From Sphingomonas sp. (lineage in GTDB: Bacteria > Pseudomonadota > Alphaproteobacteria > Sphingomonadales > Sphingomonadaceae): a stretch of DNA of 64,000 nucleotides. The stretch is taken from the NCBI RefSeq assembly GCF_019746015.1, contig NZ_JAIESM010000053.1, positions 20,322 to 84,321 of the forward strand, read 5' to 3'. Below the pieces are notes generated by a model. The model was not told where the DNA came from. It did not search any database and worked only from the letters and a program-made list of their open reading frames with translations. Both the position numbers and the translations under genes were made by a program. The stretch's first letter is position 1; every line of letters starts with the position of its first letter. This document shows positions 9,768 to 19,597 of this stretch, in pieces.

Positions 9768-11012
9768 ATGAAGATGCACCGCCGCGCCGTGATTGCCGGG
9801 GCGCTCACGCTTCCGCTGTGGCATGCGGTGGTGCGCGCCGCCGAGCCGGATCTGGCGACGCTGGCGCCGATGACGGGTGACGTGGTGCCGATCACCCCGG
9901 CCGAGCGCGCGGGCCGGATCGCACGCGCGCAGGCGCTGATGCGCGCGGCCGGCATCGGCGCGGTGCTGATCGAACCCGGGGCGAGCCTGATCTACTTCAC
10001 CGGCGTCGAATGGAGCCGTAGCGAGCGGATCACCGCCGCCGTGCTGCCGGTGGAGGGCGAGCCGCTGGTGGTGACGCCATTCTTTGAAGAACCCTCCGTC
10101 CGTCAGACGCTGGCGGTGCCCGCTGAGGTGCGGGTGTGGCAGGAGGATGAAAGCCCGCTGAAGCTGATCGCCGACTGGCTGAAGGAGCGCCGGCTGAAGG
10201 GCAAGCTGGCGATCGAGGAAACCGCGCGCTTCTTTGCGGCGGATGGCGTCGCGCGGCTGGTGCCCGATATGCCGGTGGTCTCCGCCAATCCGGTGGTGCG
10301 CGGCTGCCGGATGATCAAGAGCGCGGCCGAGATCGCGCTGATGCAGAAGGCCGCCGACATCACCATGGCGGCCTATCGCTGGACGCATCCGCGCATCGAG
10401 CCGGGCATGACGCCGGCGCAGATCGGCGCGCTGATGAATGCCGCGACCGCGAAACTGGGCGGCCGCCCGGGCTTTGCGCTGGTGCTGATCGGCGAGGCAG
10501 CCGCCTATCCGCATGGCAGCCGCGCGCCGCAGCGGGTAGCGCCGGGCGAGATCGTGCTGATGGACTGTGGCTGCACCGTGGAGGGCTATCAGTCCGACAT
10601 TTCGCGCACCTTCGTCTTCGGTGCCGCGAGCGCCGAGCAGCGCCGCGTGTGGAACCAGGTGCGCGACGGCCAGCACATCGCGATGCGCGCGGCCCAACCC
10701 GGCGCGGCGGCGGGCAGCGTGGATGATGCGGTGCGCCGCGCCTATCAGGATTGGGGCTATGGCCCTGGCTATCGCCTGCCGGGCCTCTCGCACCGCACCG
10801 GCCATGGCATCGGGCTGGACGGGCATGAACCGGTCAATCTGGTCCATGGCGAGGCAACGCCGCTTGCCCCCGGCATGTGTTTTTCGAACGAACCCGGGCT
10901 TTACCTGCCGGGCAAGTTCGGCGTGCGGCTGGAAGATTGCTTCTACATGACGGCGGCTGGCCCCCGCTGGTTCAGCACGCCGCCCGCGACGCTCGACAGC
11001 CCGATCGGCTGA
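9768..11012 (+). CDS. M24 family metallopeptidase (Xaa-Pro aminopeptidase-like), exported
   Basis: A 414-residue pita-bread-fold peptidase. The start MKMHRRAVIAG followed by a hydrophobic stretch and ARAAEP-type cleavage context suggests export, possibly by Tat because of the twin Arg. The N-terminal creatinase-like domain is followed by the catalytic domain with the M24B metal ligands in order: Asp in MDCGC, Asp in QSDISRTF, His in SHRTGHGIG, Glu in NEPGLY and Glu in RLEDCF. Start ATG 9768 has a GAAAGGGG ribosome-binding site. It is divergent from the symporter gene. Confidence 0.9.
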   Translation: MKMHRRAVIAGALTLPLWHAVVRAAEPDLATLAPMTGDVVPITPAERAGRIARAQALMRAAGIGAVLIEPGASLIYFTGVEWSRSERITAAVLPVEGEPLVVTPFFEEPSVRQTLAVPAEVRVWQEDESPLKLIADWLKERRLKGKLAIEETARFFAADGVARLVPDMPVVSANPVVRGCRMIKSAAEIALMQKAADITMAAYRWTHPRIEPGMTPAQIGALMNAATAKLGGRPGFALVLIGEAAAYPHGSRAPQRVAPGEIVLMDCGCTVEGYQSDISRTFVFGAASAEQRRVWNQVRDGQHIAMRAAQPGAAAGSVDDAVRRAYQDWGYGPGYRLPGLSHRTGHGIGLDGHEPVNLVHGEATPLAPGMCFSNEPGLYLPGKFGVRLEDCFYMTAAGPRWFSTPPATLDSPIG

Positions 11013-11113
11013 GTCGCGGCCGGTATAATTACCGCCATCCCGATTAAGCGCTTGGCACGAAACGATACATTATTGTTGAACGGCAATAGAGGCGGGGCAT
11101 AACGGTCAGCACT

Positions 11114-11581
11114 GTGGATGAAGCTAACGCAAAGCGGTCGACGCCGGCATCGAGGCAGCCGCAGGCCGTGGCCCGCGCGCAGTCGTTGCTGGTCGATCTG
11201 ACCCAGAGCCACCAATGGATGCGCGAGGCGATCGAAATGGTCGAGCTGGCGCTAAGTGAATCGAGCCCTGCGCTCGATCTTACCATACGCAATCGCTGGC
11301 AGTTGAGCCGGATCGAGCGCAAACGCCGCGCGATCGTTGACGCAGTGATCGAGGCGCTGCCGCCTGACCCGGCGGGAGCGGTCGACGCGCTTGCCCAGCA
11401 GCGCCGCGATACCGAGGCCTATCTGCGTGACTATGTCTGGAAATGGTCGCCCGAAGCGATGCAGGCTGACTGGGCGGGATATCGCGCCGCCTTTGCTGAC
11501 AAGCGCGCGCGGCTGGCGGCAATGACCGACCAGGAGCAGCAAGTGCTGGTGCCGCTACTGATGGAACAGGGAGCGCAGTGA
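11114..11581 (+). CDS. Hypothetical helical protein
   Basis: A 155-residue soluble, charged, largely helical protein without signal peptide or membrane segment. I do not recognise a family. A Trp-rich patch ([14 protein letters not shown], about residues 108-121) is its most distinctive feature. A GTG lies one codon upstream of the chosen ATG. The upstream 100 bases are relatively AT-rich and probably hold its promoter. It ends 46 bases before alaS in the same direction, so read-through into alaS is possible. Confidence 0.6.
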   Translation: MDEANAKRSTPASRQPQAVARAQSLLVDLTQSHQWMREAIEMVELALSESSPALDLTIRNRWQLSRIERKRRAIVDAVIEALPPDPAGAVDALAQQRRDTEAYLRDYVWKWSPEAMQADWAGYRAAFADKRARLAAMTDQEQQVLVPLLMEQGAQ

Positions 11582-11627
11582 GCGCTTTTGCTTGAGCGCG
11601 GCGGCGACGCGCCCTAGATCAGCGCGC

Positions 11628-14288
11628 ATGACCTCGACCAACGACATTCGCCGCTCGTTCCTGGGCTATTTCGAAAGCCAGGGCCATGCCCGCGTCGCCT
11701 CCGCCCCGCTGGTGCCGCACAACGACCCGACGCTGATGTTCGTCAACGCCGGCATGGTGCCGTTCAAGAACGTGTTCACCGGCCTGGAAACGCGGCCCTA
11801 TGTGACGGCGGCCAGCGCGCAGAAATGCGTGCGCGCGGGCGGCAAACACAACGACCTGGACAATGTGGGTTATACCGCGCGGCACCACACTTTCTTTGAA
11901 ATGCTGGGCAATTTTTCGTTCGGCGATTATTTCAAGGAACGCGCGATCAGCCTGGCGTGGAACCTCGTCACCCGCGAATGGGGCATCGACCCCAACCGGC
12001 TGACGGTAACGGTCTATCACACCGACGACGAAGCCTTCGACCTGTGGCGCCGGATTGCCGGCCTGCCCGAGGCGCGTATCATCCGCATCCCGACCAGCGA
12101 CAATTTCTGGTCGATGGGCGATACCGGCCCATGCGGGCCGTGCTCGGAAATCTTCTATGACCATGGCGACCATATTCCCGGCGGCCCGCCCGGCAGCCCG
12201 GATGAGGATGGCGACCGTTTCGTTGAAATCTGGAACCTGGTGTTCATGCAGTTTGAGCAGGCGGCCGGGGGCGTACGCACCCCGCTGCCCAGCCCCTCGA
12301 TCGATACCGGCATGGGGATCGAGCGCGTGGCCGCCGTGCTGCAGGGCGTGCACGACAATTATGATACCGACACGTTCAAGGCGCTGATCGCCGCCTCCAC
12401 CGCGCTCACTGCGACGCCCGCCGATGGTGCGGCGCGCGCCAGCCACCGGGTGATTGCCGACCATCTGCGCTCCACCTCTATGCTGGTGGCGGATGGCGTG
12501 CTGCCGGCGAATGAAGGGCGCGGCTATGTGCTGCGGCGGATCATGCGGCGGGCAATGCGCCACGCCCATCTGCTGGGCGCGAAGGACCCGCTGATGCACC
12601 GGCTGGTGCCGGCGCTGGTCGCCGAAATGGGCGCTGCCTATCCCGAACTGGTGCGCGCGCAGCCGCTGATCGAGGCGACGCTGGAGCAGGAGGAAACCCG
12701 CTTCCGCCAGACGCTGGACAAGGGGCTGAAGCTGCTCGACGAGGCGACCGCGACGCTGGCGGCCGGCGGCACGCTGCCCGGGGCGACCGCGTTCAAGCTC
12801 TACGACACCTATGGCTTTCCCTATGACCTGACCGAGGATGCGCTGCGCGCGCAGGGTTTTGCCGTGGACCGCGCCGGGTTCGACGCCGCGATGGCCGAGC
12901 AGAAGCGCGCCGCGCGGGCCGCATGGAAAGGGTCGGGCGAAAAGGCGTCGGACGATGTGTGGTTCGACATTGCCGAGGAGTTCGGCGGCACCGAATTCAC
13001 CGGCTATACCGCCGATGCGGGCGAGGGGCAGGTGGTTGCCCTCGTCAAGGGCGGTGCGCGCGTCGATGCGGCAGCGGCCGGCGATACGGTGGCGATCCTA
13101 ACCAACCAGACGCCCTTTTATGCCGAAAGCGGCGGCCAGATGGGCGATGCCGGCCGGATCGGCGGCGATGCGGGCCTTGCCGCGCGGGTTGACGATACCG
13201 CCAAGGCACTCGGCCGGTTGCACGTCCATCATGCTGTGGTCGAGGCGGGCGGCGTGAAGCTGGGTGACACGGTGCATCTGGCGATCGACACCGCGCGCCG
13301 CGCGCAGGTGCGGGCCAACCATTCGGCGACGCACCTGCTGCATGCCGCCCTGCGGACCCGGCTGGGCACCCATGTGACGCAGAAAGGGAGCCTCGTCGCG
13401 CCCGACCGGCTGCGCTTCGACTTTTCGCATCCCAAGCCGGTGGCGCCCGAGGAAATCGCGCTCATTGAGGCAGACGTCAATCGCCAGATCCGGGGCAATG
13501 CGGCGGTTTCCACCCGGCTGATGACGCCCGACGACGCGATTGCCGCCGGCGCGATGGCGCTGTTCGGCGAGAAATATGGCGATGAGGTGCGCGTGCTGAG
13601 CATGGGGCATGAGGATGACCATGCCTATTCGGTGGAACTGTGCGGCGGCACGCATGTGGGCGCGCTGGGCGATATCGCGCTGTTCAAGATCATTGCCGAG
13701 GGCGCGGTTTCGAGCGGCATCCGGCGGATCGAGGCGCTGACCGGAGAGGCGGCGCGGCTGTGGCTTGCCGATCGCGACGAGCGGCTGCGCGAGGCGGCCG
13801 GCGTACTGCGCGCAGCACCCGATGAGGTGCCCGCCCGCGTTGCCGCGCTGGTGGAGGAGCGCCGCCGGCTGGAGCGCGAGCTGGCCGAGGCGAAAAAGGC
13901 GCTGGCGCTGGGCGGCGGCGCGGGCGCGGCGCCCGCCGGGCCGGATCAGGTGGCGGGCATCGCCTTTCTGGGCCAGGTGGTCGACGGGCTGGACCCCAAG
14001 GGCCTGCGCGGTGCGGTGGATGAGATGAAGGCGCGGCTGGGATCGGGCATCGCCATGATCGTGGCGGTCAATGACGGCCGCGCCTCGGTCGCGGTCGGCG
14101 TGACCGACGATCTGACGGCCGCGCACAACGCGGTGACCCTGCTCAAGGCAGCGGTCGCAGCGCTCGGCGGCCAGGGCGGCGGTGGCCGGCCCGACATGGC
14201 GCAGGGCGGCGGGCCGGACGGGGCAAAGGGCGCCGAAGCGATTGCCGCCGTCAAGGCAGTGCTCGCCGGCGAGACGGTCGGGGCCTGA
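11628..14288 (+). CDS. alaS: Alanine--tRNA ligase
   Basis: An 886-residue cytosolic class II synthetase that charges tRNA-Ala and edits mischarged Ser and Gly. The N-terminal catalytic core starts [13 protein letters not shown]; the editing domain has the zinc-binding NHSATHLLH motif and the distal CGGTH motif; the C-terminal C-Ala region follows. I use ATG 11628 because homologues begin at this point, and the extra upstream codons read as low-complexity Arg/Ala. It converges on hemA with only 19 bases between stops; a GGGGCC-TGAC-GGCCCC hairpin (14280-14295) spans its stop codon and may stop transcription. Confidence 0.98.
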   Translation: MTSTNDIRRSFLGYFESQGHARVASAPLVPHNDPTLMFVNAGMVPFKNVFTGLETRPYVTAASAQKCVRAGGKHNDLDNVGYTARHHTFFEMLGNFSFGDYFKERAISLAWNLVTREWGIDPNRLTVTVYHTDDEAFDLWRRIAGLPEARIIRIPTSDNFWSMGDTGPCGPCSEIFYDHGDHIPGGPPGSPDEDGDRFVEIWNLVFMQFEQAAGGVRTPLPSPSIDTGMGIERVAAVLQGVHDNYDTDTFKALIAASTALTATPADGAARASHRVIADHLRSTSMLVADGVLPANEGRGYVLRRIMRRAMRHAHLLGAKDPLMHRLVPALVAEMGAAYPELVRAQPLIEATLEQEETRFRQTLDKGLKLLDEATATLAAGGTLPGATAFKLYDTYGFPYDLTEDALRAQGFAVDRAGFDAAMAEQKRAARAAWKGSGEKASDDVWFDIAEEFGGTEFTGYTADAGEGQVVALVKGGARVDAAAAGDTVAILTNQTPFYAESGGQMGDAGRIGGDAGLAARVDDTAKALGRLHVHHAVVEAGGVKLGDTVHLAIDTARRAQVRANHSATHLLHAALRTRLGTHVTQKGSLVAPDRLRFDFSHPKPVAPEEIALIEADVNRQIRGNAAVSTRLMTPDDAIAAGAMALFGEKYGDEVRVLSMGHEDDHAYSVELCGGTHVGALGDIALFKIIAEGAVSSGIRRIEALTGEAARLWLADRDERLREAAGVLRAAPDEVPARVAALVEERRRLERELAEAKKALALGGGAGAAPAGPDQVAGIAFLGQVVDGLDPKGLRGAVDEMKARLGSGIAMIVAVNDGRASVAVGVTDDLTAAHNAVTLLKAAVAALGGQGGGGRPDMAQGGGPDGAKGAEAIAAVKAVLAGETVGA

Positions 14289-14307
14289 CGGCCCCGGCCC
14301 GCCAAGG

Positions 14308-15528
14308 TCAAGCCGCCATCGATCCCCGGGCGAGTTCGCACATCGACCAGATTTCGCTGAGCGCCGTCACCAACCGGTCGATATCGGCGTCGGAATGGAC
14401 GGGCGAGGGGGTGATGCGCAGCCGCTCCGTCCCCACCGGCACCGTGGGGTAGTTGATCGGCTGCACATAGATGCCGTGATGGTCGAGCAGCCAGTCGCTG
14501 ATCATCTTGCACTTCTTGGCATCGCCAACCATCACCGGGATGATGTGGCTGGGGTTCTCCAGCGTCGGAATGCCGATCGCGTGCAGCCGCCGCCGCACCG
14601 TTGCCACGCGCTCCTGATGGCGGGCGCGTTCCATCTGGCTGGTCTTCAGATGGCGGATGCTGGCGGTGGCGCCGGCCGCGAGCGCGGGCGGCAGCGCGGT
14701 GGTGAAGATGAACCCGCTGGCAAAGCTGCGCACGAAATCGACGAGCGCCGCCGACCCGGTAATGTAACCGCCCATCACGCCGAACGCCTTGCCCAGCGTG
14801 CCCTCGATCACGTCGATCCGGTCCATCAGGCCGCGCGCCTCGGCCACGCCGCCGCCGCGCGGGCCGTAGAGGCCGACCGCGTGCACCTCGTCGATGTATG
14901 ACAGCGCGCCGTGCTTCTCGCACACCTCGATGATTTCCTCGATCGGGGCGATGTCGCCGTCCATCGAGTAAACGCTTTCGAACGCGACCAGTTTGGCCCG
15001 GCCCGGCGCGATCGCCGCCAGCCGCCGGTCCAGATCCTCTGGGTCGTTATGGGCGAAGCGCTGGCATTCGGCGCGGCTGTGGCGAATGCCCTCGATCATC
15101 GAGGCATGGTTCAGCGCGTCGGACAGCACCACGCAATCGGGCAGCCTGGCCGCGAGCGTGGAGAGCGCCGCCCAGTTGGAGACATAGCCGCTGGTGAACA
15201 GCAGCGCCGCTTCCTTCTGGTGCAGGTCGGCAAGCTCGCGCTCCAGCTCGACATGCGCGTGGCAGGTGCCGGAGATGTTGCGCGTGCCGCCGGCCCCGGC
15301 GCCGCACTGGTCGATCACGTCGTGCATCGCAGTCGTCACCACCGGGTGCTGGCCCATGCCGAGATAGTCGTTGGAGCACCACACGGTGACTTCGCCGACC
15401 CCGTCGCCCCGATAATGCGCAGCCTGGGGAAAGGCGCCCGCCTTGCGTTCCAGCTCGGCAAAGATGCGATAGCGGCCATCGGCCTTCAGTGCATCCAGCT
15501 GGTCGGCAAAATATGCATCGTAGTTCAT
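14308..15528 (-). CDS. hemA: 5-aminolevulinate synthase
   Basis: A 406-residue PLP enzyme that condenses glycine with succinyl-CoA to 5-aminolevulinate, the first committed step to haem and bacteriochlorophyll in the C4 pathway of alphaproteobacteria. The PLP lysine is Lys247 in EGTLGKAFG, the cofactor-stacking His region is SDALNHASM and the PLP-N1 Asp lies in YIDEVHAVG. It is the last gene of the photosynthesis superoperon, five bases after puhE, which ties precursor supply to pigment synthesis. Another hemA may exist elsewhere in the genome; the window cannot show that. Confidence 0.97.
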   Translation of the reverse strand: MNYDAYFADQLDALKADGRYRIFAELERKAGAFPQAAHYRGDGVGEVTVWCSNDYLGMGQHPVVTTAMHDVIDQCGAGAGGTRNISGTCHAHVELERELADLHQKEAALLFTSGYVSNWAALSTLAARLPDCVVLSDALNHASMIEGIRHSRAECQRFAHNDPEDLDRRLAAIAPGRAKLVAFESVYSMDGDIAPIEEIIEVCEKHGALSYIDEVHAVGLYGPRGGGVAEARGLMDRIDVIEGTLGKAFGVMGGYITGSAALVDFVRSFASGFIFTTALPPALAAGATASIRHLKTSQMERARHQERVATVRRRLHAIGIPTLENPSHIIPVMVGDAKKCKMISDWLLDHHGIYVQPINYPTVPVGTERLRITPSPVHSDADIDRLVTALSEIWSMCELARGSMAA

Positions 15529-15533
15529 CGAGC

Positions 15534-16358
15534 TCACCTTTCGCTCTTCGGGGCGGTCTTCGCCGCGGGGGATGGGGCAGGAATCGCCTGAGGTGTTACG
15601 CGGCGCGGATCGCCCGCCCACAGCCACAGCGCGGCATCGCGAAGCGGCAGGACGAGCAACAGATGTTCGACCACGCCGAGGAAGGCGAGGCCGGCGAGCA
15701 TCATCGCAGCGGCAGCGGTGCCGGGGGTCGCCGCGGTCGCCGCGGCATTCCACGCCAGCCAGGTGACCGCGCCGCCGCCCAGGATCGACAGCGGGAACAG
15801 CCAGTTGCACCGCGCCTTGCGGAAATAGCTTTTCAGATAGTCGAGATGGGGCGGAAACACCTCGTCCGACAGGCTCGGCACGCCCAGGAACAGGTTCAGC
15901 TTGGCCGAGAGCCGCAGCACGAACAGCAGCGCAAAGGCGAGCGGCCCGGCCTGATTGGCCGCACCCCAGCACAAGGCGAACAGCGCCAGCGCGGTCGCGG
16001 CCAGCGCGATTTCATGGTGGATCACCGTCTCGCTCGCCGCGCGGAACCGCGTCCAGCCGGAAAGCCCGGGCGGGCAGGGGGTGCGGCGCGGGCCGGCGAC
16101 AAAGCCCATCAGGAACCCCATTTCATGCCAGCCCCACAGCGCGATCGCGCCGGCAAAGCTGGCATAGGCCGCCGCCGTGCTGCCGTCGCCGCGCAGCGCG
16201 ACGATCGCCACCAGCGCCGCCAGCGCGACCAGCCCGGCCAGGCGGAAACTGGTCGCAAAGGTCGCGCGCGGCCGACTGTCGAGCCACACGATTGCCGCCG
16301 TGCCGAAGAACCAGCAGGCCAGCGCGAACAGCAGCGGCGGGACCGCGATGCTCACCAT
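15534..16358 (-). CDS. puhE: PuhE, putative photosynthetic complex assembly protein 2 (DUF3623)
   Basis: A 274-residue polytopic membrane protein with about seven hydrophobic segments and the conserved [14 protein letters not shown] and [12 protein letters not shown] motifs of the PuhE family, found only beside acsF in photosynthesis clusters. Mutants in purple bacteria have altered reaction-centre or pigment assembly; the biochemical role is not known. ATG 16358 overlaps the acsF stop by seven bases, which supports both the start and translational coupling. The C-terminal tail (about residues 255-274) is Pro/Ala/Lys-rich and hydrophilic. Confidence 0.88.
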   Translation of the reverse strand: MVSIAVPPLLFALACWFFGTAAIVWLDSRPRATFATSFRLAGLVALAALVAIVALRGDGSTAAAYASFAGAIALWGWHEMGFLMGFVAGPRRTPCPPGLSGWTRFRAASETVIHHEIALAATALALFALCWGAANQAGPLAFALLFVLRLSAKLNLFLGVPSLSDEVFPPHLDYLKSYFRKARCNWLFPLSILGGGAVTWLAWNAAATAATPGTAAAAMMLAGLAFLGVVEHLLLVLPLRDAALWLWAGDPRRVTPQAIPAPSPAAKTAPKSER

Positions 16359-17419
16359 GCGGGTTGCAGACGAACGGTTGCGGGAAGCGCATTGCTTTCG
16401 GACGGCACGAACATCAGCCGCAGGAAGCTGACCCCGGCCGCCACTGCCAGCGCGTTCTTCTTCGCCCAGCCGATCACGCCGCCCTGCGCCTTGGCCGCGT
16501 CCATCGCCTCGCAAATGCGCCGCAGCCGCTCCATCCCGCGCCGGAAGGCGGGGTTGTCGATATCCAGCGTCAGCGGGAAGACCTGCCGGCTAATCTGCGA
16601 GCAGGTGTTGAACACGCGATAGTCATAATCGGTCGGTGCCATGCCGAGTGCGGCGTGGAAGGACGGCCGGTTGTGGTCGCGCACATACATGGTCGCATAG
16701 ACCGAGAGCAGGAAGAACTTGATCCACAGCCGGTTATGGCCCTTCAGCAGCTCGGGCTGGTTGCGCATCAGCAGCGCGAACGCCTCGCCATGGCGGAACT
16801 CGTCATTGCACCATTCCTCGAACCATTCGAAGATCGGGTGGAAGCGCAGCTCCGGGTGGCGCGCCAGATGGCGATAGATGGTGATGTAGCGCGAATACCC
16901 TATCTTTTCAGACAGATAGACCGCGTAGAAGATGAATTTCGGCTGGAAATAAGTGTATTTCTTGGTCTTGGTGAGGAAGGCTAGGTTCACGCCGATCCCG
17001 GCATCTTTCAGCGTGTCGTTGATGAAGCCGGCATGGCGGCTTTCGTCGCGGCTCATCAGCCTGAACAGCTGCTTGATGTCCGGGTTCTTCACCCGCTTGG
17101 CGATTTCGGCATAGAGGATGCAGCCGGAAAATTCGGCCGTCATCGAACTCACCAGAAAGTCGACAAACTCGGCGCGCAGATTGTCGGGCAGGCTTTCAAT
17201 GACGCCGTCGAACTTCTCGGTGCGGCGGAAGTGGCGCTTGTTCGGGTCGGCTTCCATTTCGGCGATCAGCGCGTCCCATTCGCGGCGCACGCTCGACACG
17301 TCGATCCGGTCCAGCGCGTCGAAATCGGTGGTGTAGAAGCGCGGCGTCAGCATCGTGTCCTGCTGCGCAACCTTCAGCGCGTCTTCGCCGGTTTCGATAA
17401 CGGGTGCCGTGGTGCTCAT
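16352..17419 (-). CDS. acsF: Mg-protoporphyrin IX monomethyl ester (oxidative) cyclase AcsF
   Basis: A 355-residue di-iron oxygenase that uses O2 to close the isocyclic E ring, giving protochlorophyllide. Carboxylate/His pairs of the di-iron centre are visible as RDESRHAGF (about residue 130) and [11 protein letters not shown] (about residue 210). Its presence, with no anaerobic bchE in the window, indicates a strain that makes bacteriochlorophyll under air. It overlaps the small upstream gene by four bases and puhE by seven. Confidence 0.97.
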   Translation of the reverse strand: MSTTAPVIETGEDALKVAQQDTMLTPRFYTTDFDALDRIDVSSVRREWDALIAEMEADPNKRHFRRTEKFDGVIESLPDNLRAEFVDFLVSSMTAEFSGCILYAEIAKRVKNPDIKQLFRLMSRDESRHAGFINDTLKDAGIGVNLAFLTKTKKYTYFQPKFIFYAVYLSEKIGYSRYITIYRHLARHPELRFHPIFEWFEEWCNDEFRHGEAFALLMRNQPELLKGHNRLWIKFFLLSVYATMYVRDHNRPSFHAALGMAPTDYDYRVFNTCSQISRQVFPLTLDIDNPAFRRGMERLRRICEAMDAAKAQGGVIGWAKKNALAVAAGVSFLRLMFVPSESNALPATVRLQPAW

Positions 17420-17712
17420 GCAATCCTCCCGGGCGTAAAGCTGACTTCGTACAATTCACTCATTTCGAAATGGGCGGTGAACTTGGTCCACAGCCGCTCG
17501 ATCAGGCCGGCGCGTTCGACCACGGCCATCCGCTCGATGACCGCGCGCTGGCCGAAGCGGACGGTGATCGGCTCACCCTGCACGCAGACCCGGTCGCCGG
17601 CAGTAATCGGCACATTGCCGGCCAGCTCGACATGGGCGTGGCATGCAGTGTCGCTATTGTCGATCTCGATCCGGCACGGCGTTTCGAACCGGGTGCGGCG
17701 CAGCAAGGTCAT
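17416..17712 (-). CDS. Small conserved photosynthesis-cluster protein between puhC and acsF
   Basis: A 98-residue hydrophilic protein without membrane segment. The start ATG 17712 overlaps the puhC stop by four bases and the end overlaps acsF by four bases, so it is certainly translated as part of the superoperon. The sequence looks like a small beta-rich fold ([28 protein letters not shown]) with three Cys, followed by a helical [15 protein letters not shown] tail. Small unnamed genes are known at this position in other aerobic phototrophs. Function unknown; a role with AcsF or in reaction-centre assembly is only inferred from position. Confidence 0.8.
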   Translation of the reverse strand: MTLLRRTRFETPCRIEIDNSDTACHAHVELAGNVPITAGDRVCVQGEPITVRFGQRAVIERMAVVERAGLIERLWTKFTAHFEMSELYEVSFTPGRIA

Positions 17713-18185
17713 TTGTTCTCCTGCCTGTTCAGCAAGTTGATGAAGGCATCGCGGTTGGTGACGCCAAAGGCGCCCAGCTCCACCGTGCGGCCGGTGGCGC
17801 TGTCGGTCAGCGTCAGCTGCCCGTCCTGCCACAGCGACAGCGTGAAGGGCTGGTCGCCGCCCAGGCCGCGCAGCCGCCGGTCGCGGGCAAAGCCGCGCAG
17901 TACGCCGCGGATGAAGCCGCTATTCGTGCCGGGGGCGATCGTCTGCGCAATCGCACCGGTGCTGCGGTCGGCAATCACCACCGCGCCATCGGCGCGATCA
18001 ACGAAGGTCAGGCTGCGCTGGCTGACGAGCCCGGCATGATCGGCTTCGCGCACGGCCGCCGGTTGGGCGGCGGGCGGCAGGCCGATCAGCCGGGCGATGC
18101 TGGTCGCCGTCAGCGCGGTAATGACCAGCGCCGCCGAGATGATCAGCGCGCCCCGGGGCAGCTGTTCGGCGTGGCTGTGGCTCAT
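17709..18185 (-). CDS. puhC: PuhC, photosynthetic complex assembly protein
   Basis: A 158-residue protein with one N-terminal membrane helix (about residues 12-35) and a periplasmic domain carrying the family features LTFVDRADGAV and the GFIRGVLRGFARDRR segment. PuhC helps assemble the RC-LH1 core complex in purple bacteria. It overlaps puhB and the downstream small gene by four bases each. Confidence 0.9.
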   Translation of the reverse strand: MSHSHAEQLPRGALIISAALVITALTATSIARLIGLPPAAQPAAVREADHAGLVSQRSLTFVDRADGAVVIADRSTGAIAQTIAPGTNSGFIRGVLRGFARDRRLRGLGGDQPFTLSLWQDGQLTLTDSATGRTVELGAFGVTNRDAFINLLNRQENK

Positions 18186-18805
18186 GCCGCCACCGCCTGT
18201 CCGCCGACCAGCACCGGCCCCGCCGTCGCGCCGGCGGGCACCACGCCGCCGCCCTGCGCCGCCTGGATCGTCCGCGCGATAAGGGCGCCGGCCCGCTCAA
18301 CCTCGGGCAGTGCGCGCAGCATCGGCTGCGGCGTCGCATAGTGCCACGCACGGGCATGCGGCCAGAGCGCGGCATAGCCCAGCCGCTGGCGCCCGGTGAG
18401 CTTCACGATCAGGTCACCAGTGCCCCGCGCGCGGCGGCGCAGATCGACCGAGCCAATCGCGCCGAGCGGCAGGTTGATGCACTTGGGCAGCGCCATGCCG
18501 ATGCGCAGCACAATCCGCTTGTTGGTCAGCGTGTAATAGGTCGTGCGCGCGCAGACCCAGGCCAGCAGATACAGGATCCCGACCCCTGCCACTCCCGCGG
18601 TCGCCGTCATCAGCGCGCCCTGCGCGGTGCCGGCAATCGCCGCCCACAGCGTCAGCACCGCGAAGTAGACGGCGACGGCGCCGGTGTGGAACGCGGTGCG
18701 CGCCAGCACCTGCCAGTCGGGGCGCCCCTGCCACAGGATGCGCTCCCCTGGCGGCAGCAGCCCCGGCAGGCCGGGGATCGGCTCATTCTCATACTCAGTG
18801 ATCAT
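18182..18805 (-). CDS. puhB: PuhB, photosynthetic complex assembly protein (PH-like domain)
   Basis: A 207-residue membrane protein: an N-terminal LPPGERILWQGRPDW motif typical of bacterial PH-domain membrane proteins, two or three hydrophobic helices (about residues 35-85), then the PH-like stretch with YYTLTNKRIVLRIG. PuhB is a reaction-centre assembly factor reported to affect RC-LH1 assembly in Rhodobacter. It overlaps puhA and puhC by four bases each. Confidence 0.92.
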   Translation of the reverse strand: MITEYENEPIPGLPGLLPPGERILWQGRPDWQVLARTAFHTGAVAVYFAVLTLWAAIAGTAQGALMTATAGVAGVGILYLLAWVCARTTYYTLTNKRIVLRIGMALPKCINLPLGAIGSVDLRRRARGTGDLIVKLTGRQRLGYAALWPHARAWHYATPQPMLRALPEVERAGALIARTIQAAQGGGVVPAGATAGPVLVGGQAVAA

Positions 18806-19572
18806 ATCAGCGGCTCCGCCCGTTCCGGTGTCGCGTAGAGGAAGCCGCCGCCATAATAGGCCTGGACGCGTTCTTCCTCGTACAGCGTGATGACGCCGCT
18901 GCCCTCGATCGCGGGGACATTGGCGAATTGGGCCGCCGTGACCGCGGTCACCGTCACCTGGCTGCGCGACCGACTGATGCTGGCCATGAACATCGGCGTC
19001 AGCACGCGGCGACCGCCATCAATCTCCACCTCCAGATAGCGGATCAGCCGGTCGGCCTTGTCGATCCACAGGTCGGTCACCACGCCGGCCTTGCGGCCGT
19101 CTGCGGCGACCACGGCATAGCCGCGCGGGTCGGCATCGCGCCGCTCGACGGTGAAGTCGCCGGCGGTGCTGATCGGCACGATGCGCGGATGGCCTTCCCA
19201 GTCGACGTCAGGCCGCTTGGCACGCTGAGCATAGGCAGCCGGGCCGATGCCATCGACCAGCGGATCCCCGGTCGGCACCAGGCCAGAGCCCGGCGATGCA
19301 TCCCAGCGCCGCGCGGCGATGGCCACCGGTTCGCGGTCCTTGGTCGGTGTGGTCACGGTGCCATGGCCGAAGGGCAGCTTGAAGCTCTTGGGCGGCGCCA
19401 TCAGGAACGCCGAGCCATAGCTTTCGGGCGCGCCAGACACATTGTCTTCCAGCGGATAGCCTTCGCGCCGGTCCTCGCGGCGCAGATAGATGATCAACCC
19501 AAGGAAGAAGAGGAAAAAGGCGTCGAGCACCAACAGTGCGACGTCGATGTGTTGGGTGAGCTGCAAGTTCAT
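18802..19572 (-). CDS. puhA: Photosynthetic reaction centre H subunit
   Basis: A 256-residue H subunit. One transmembrane helix (about residues 10-30) near the N terminus is followed by the RREDRREGYPLE segment, then the cytoplasmic PRC-barrel domain. H caps the L/M core on the cytoplasmic side and shapes proton delivery to QB. L, M and cytochrome subunits (puf operon) are not in the window. ATG 19572 is the natural start; the open frame upstream of it lies inside lhaA and is not coding. Confidence 0.97.
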   Translation of the reverse strand: MNLQLTQHIDVALLVLDAFFLFFLGLIIYLRREDRREGYPLEDNVSGAPESYGSAFLMAPPKSFKLPFGHGTVTTPTKDREPVAIAARRWDASPGSGLVPTGDPLVDGIGPAAYAQRAKRPDVDWEGHPRIVPISTAGDFTVERRDADPRGYAVVAADGRKAGVVTDLWIDKADRLIRYLEVEIDGGRRVLTPMFMASISRSRSQVTVTAVTAAQFANVPAIEGSGVITLYEEERVQAYYGGGFLYATPERAEPLI

Positions 19573-19597
19573 AACCCTATCCTTCTCGGTAGTCTCG

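Noticed and set aside
9660..10847. Upstream extension of the symporter frame on the minus strand
   Set aside because: The family sequence begins at MGRKLTFY (9659); the extension is antisense to the M24 peptidase and is His/Arg-rich.
14280..14295. Terminator between alaS and hemA
   Set aside because: A GGGGCC-TGAC-GGCCCC hairpin is present, but it overlaps the alaS stop codon and no T-run follows, so it is mentioned only with alaS.
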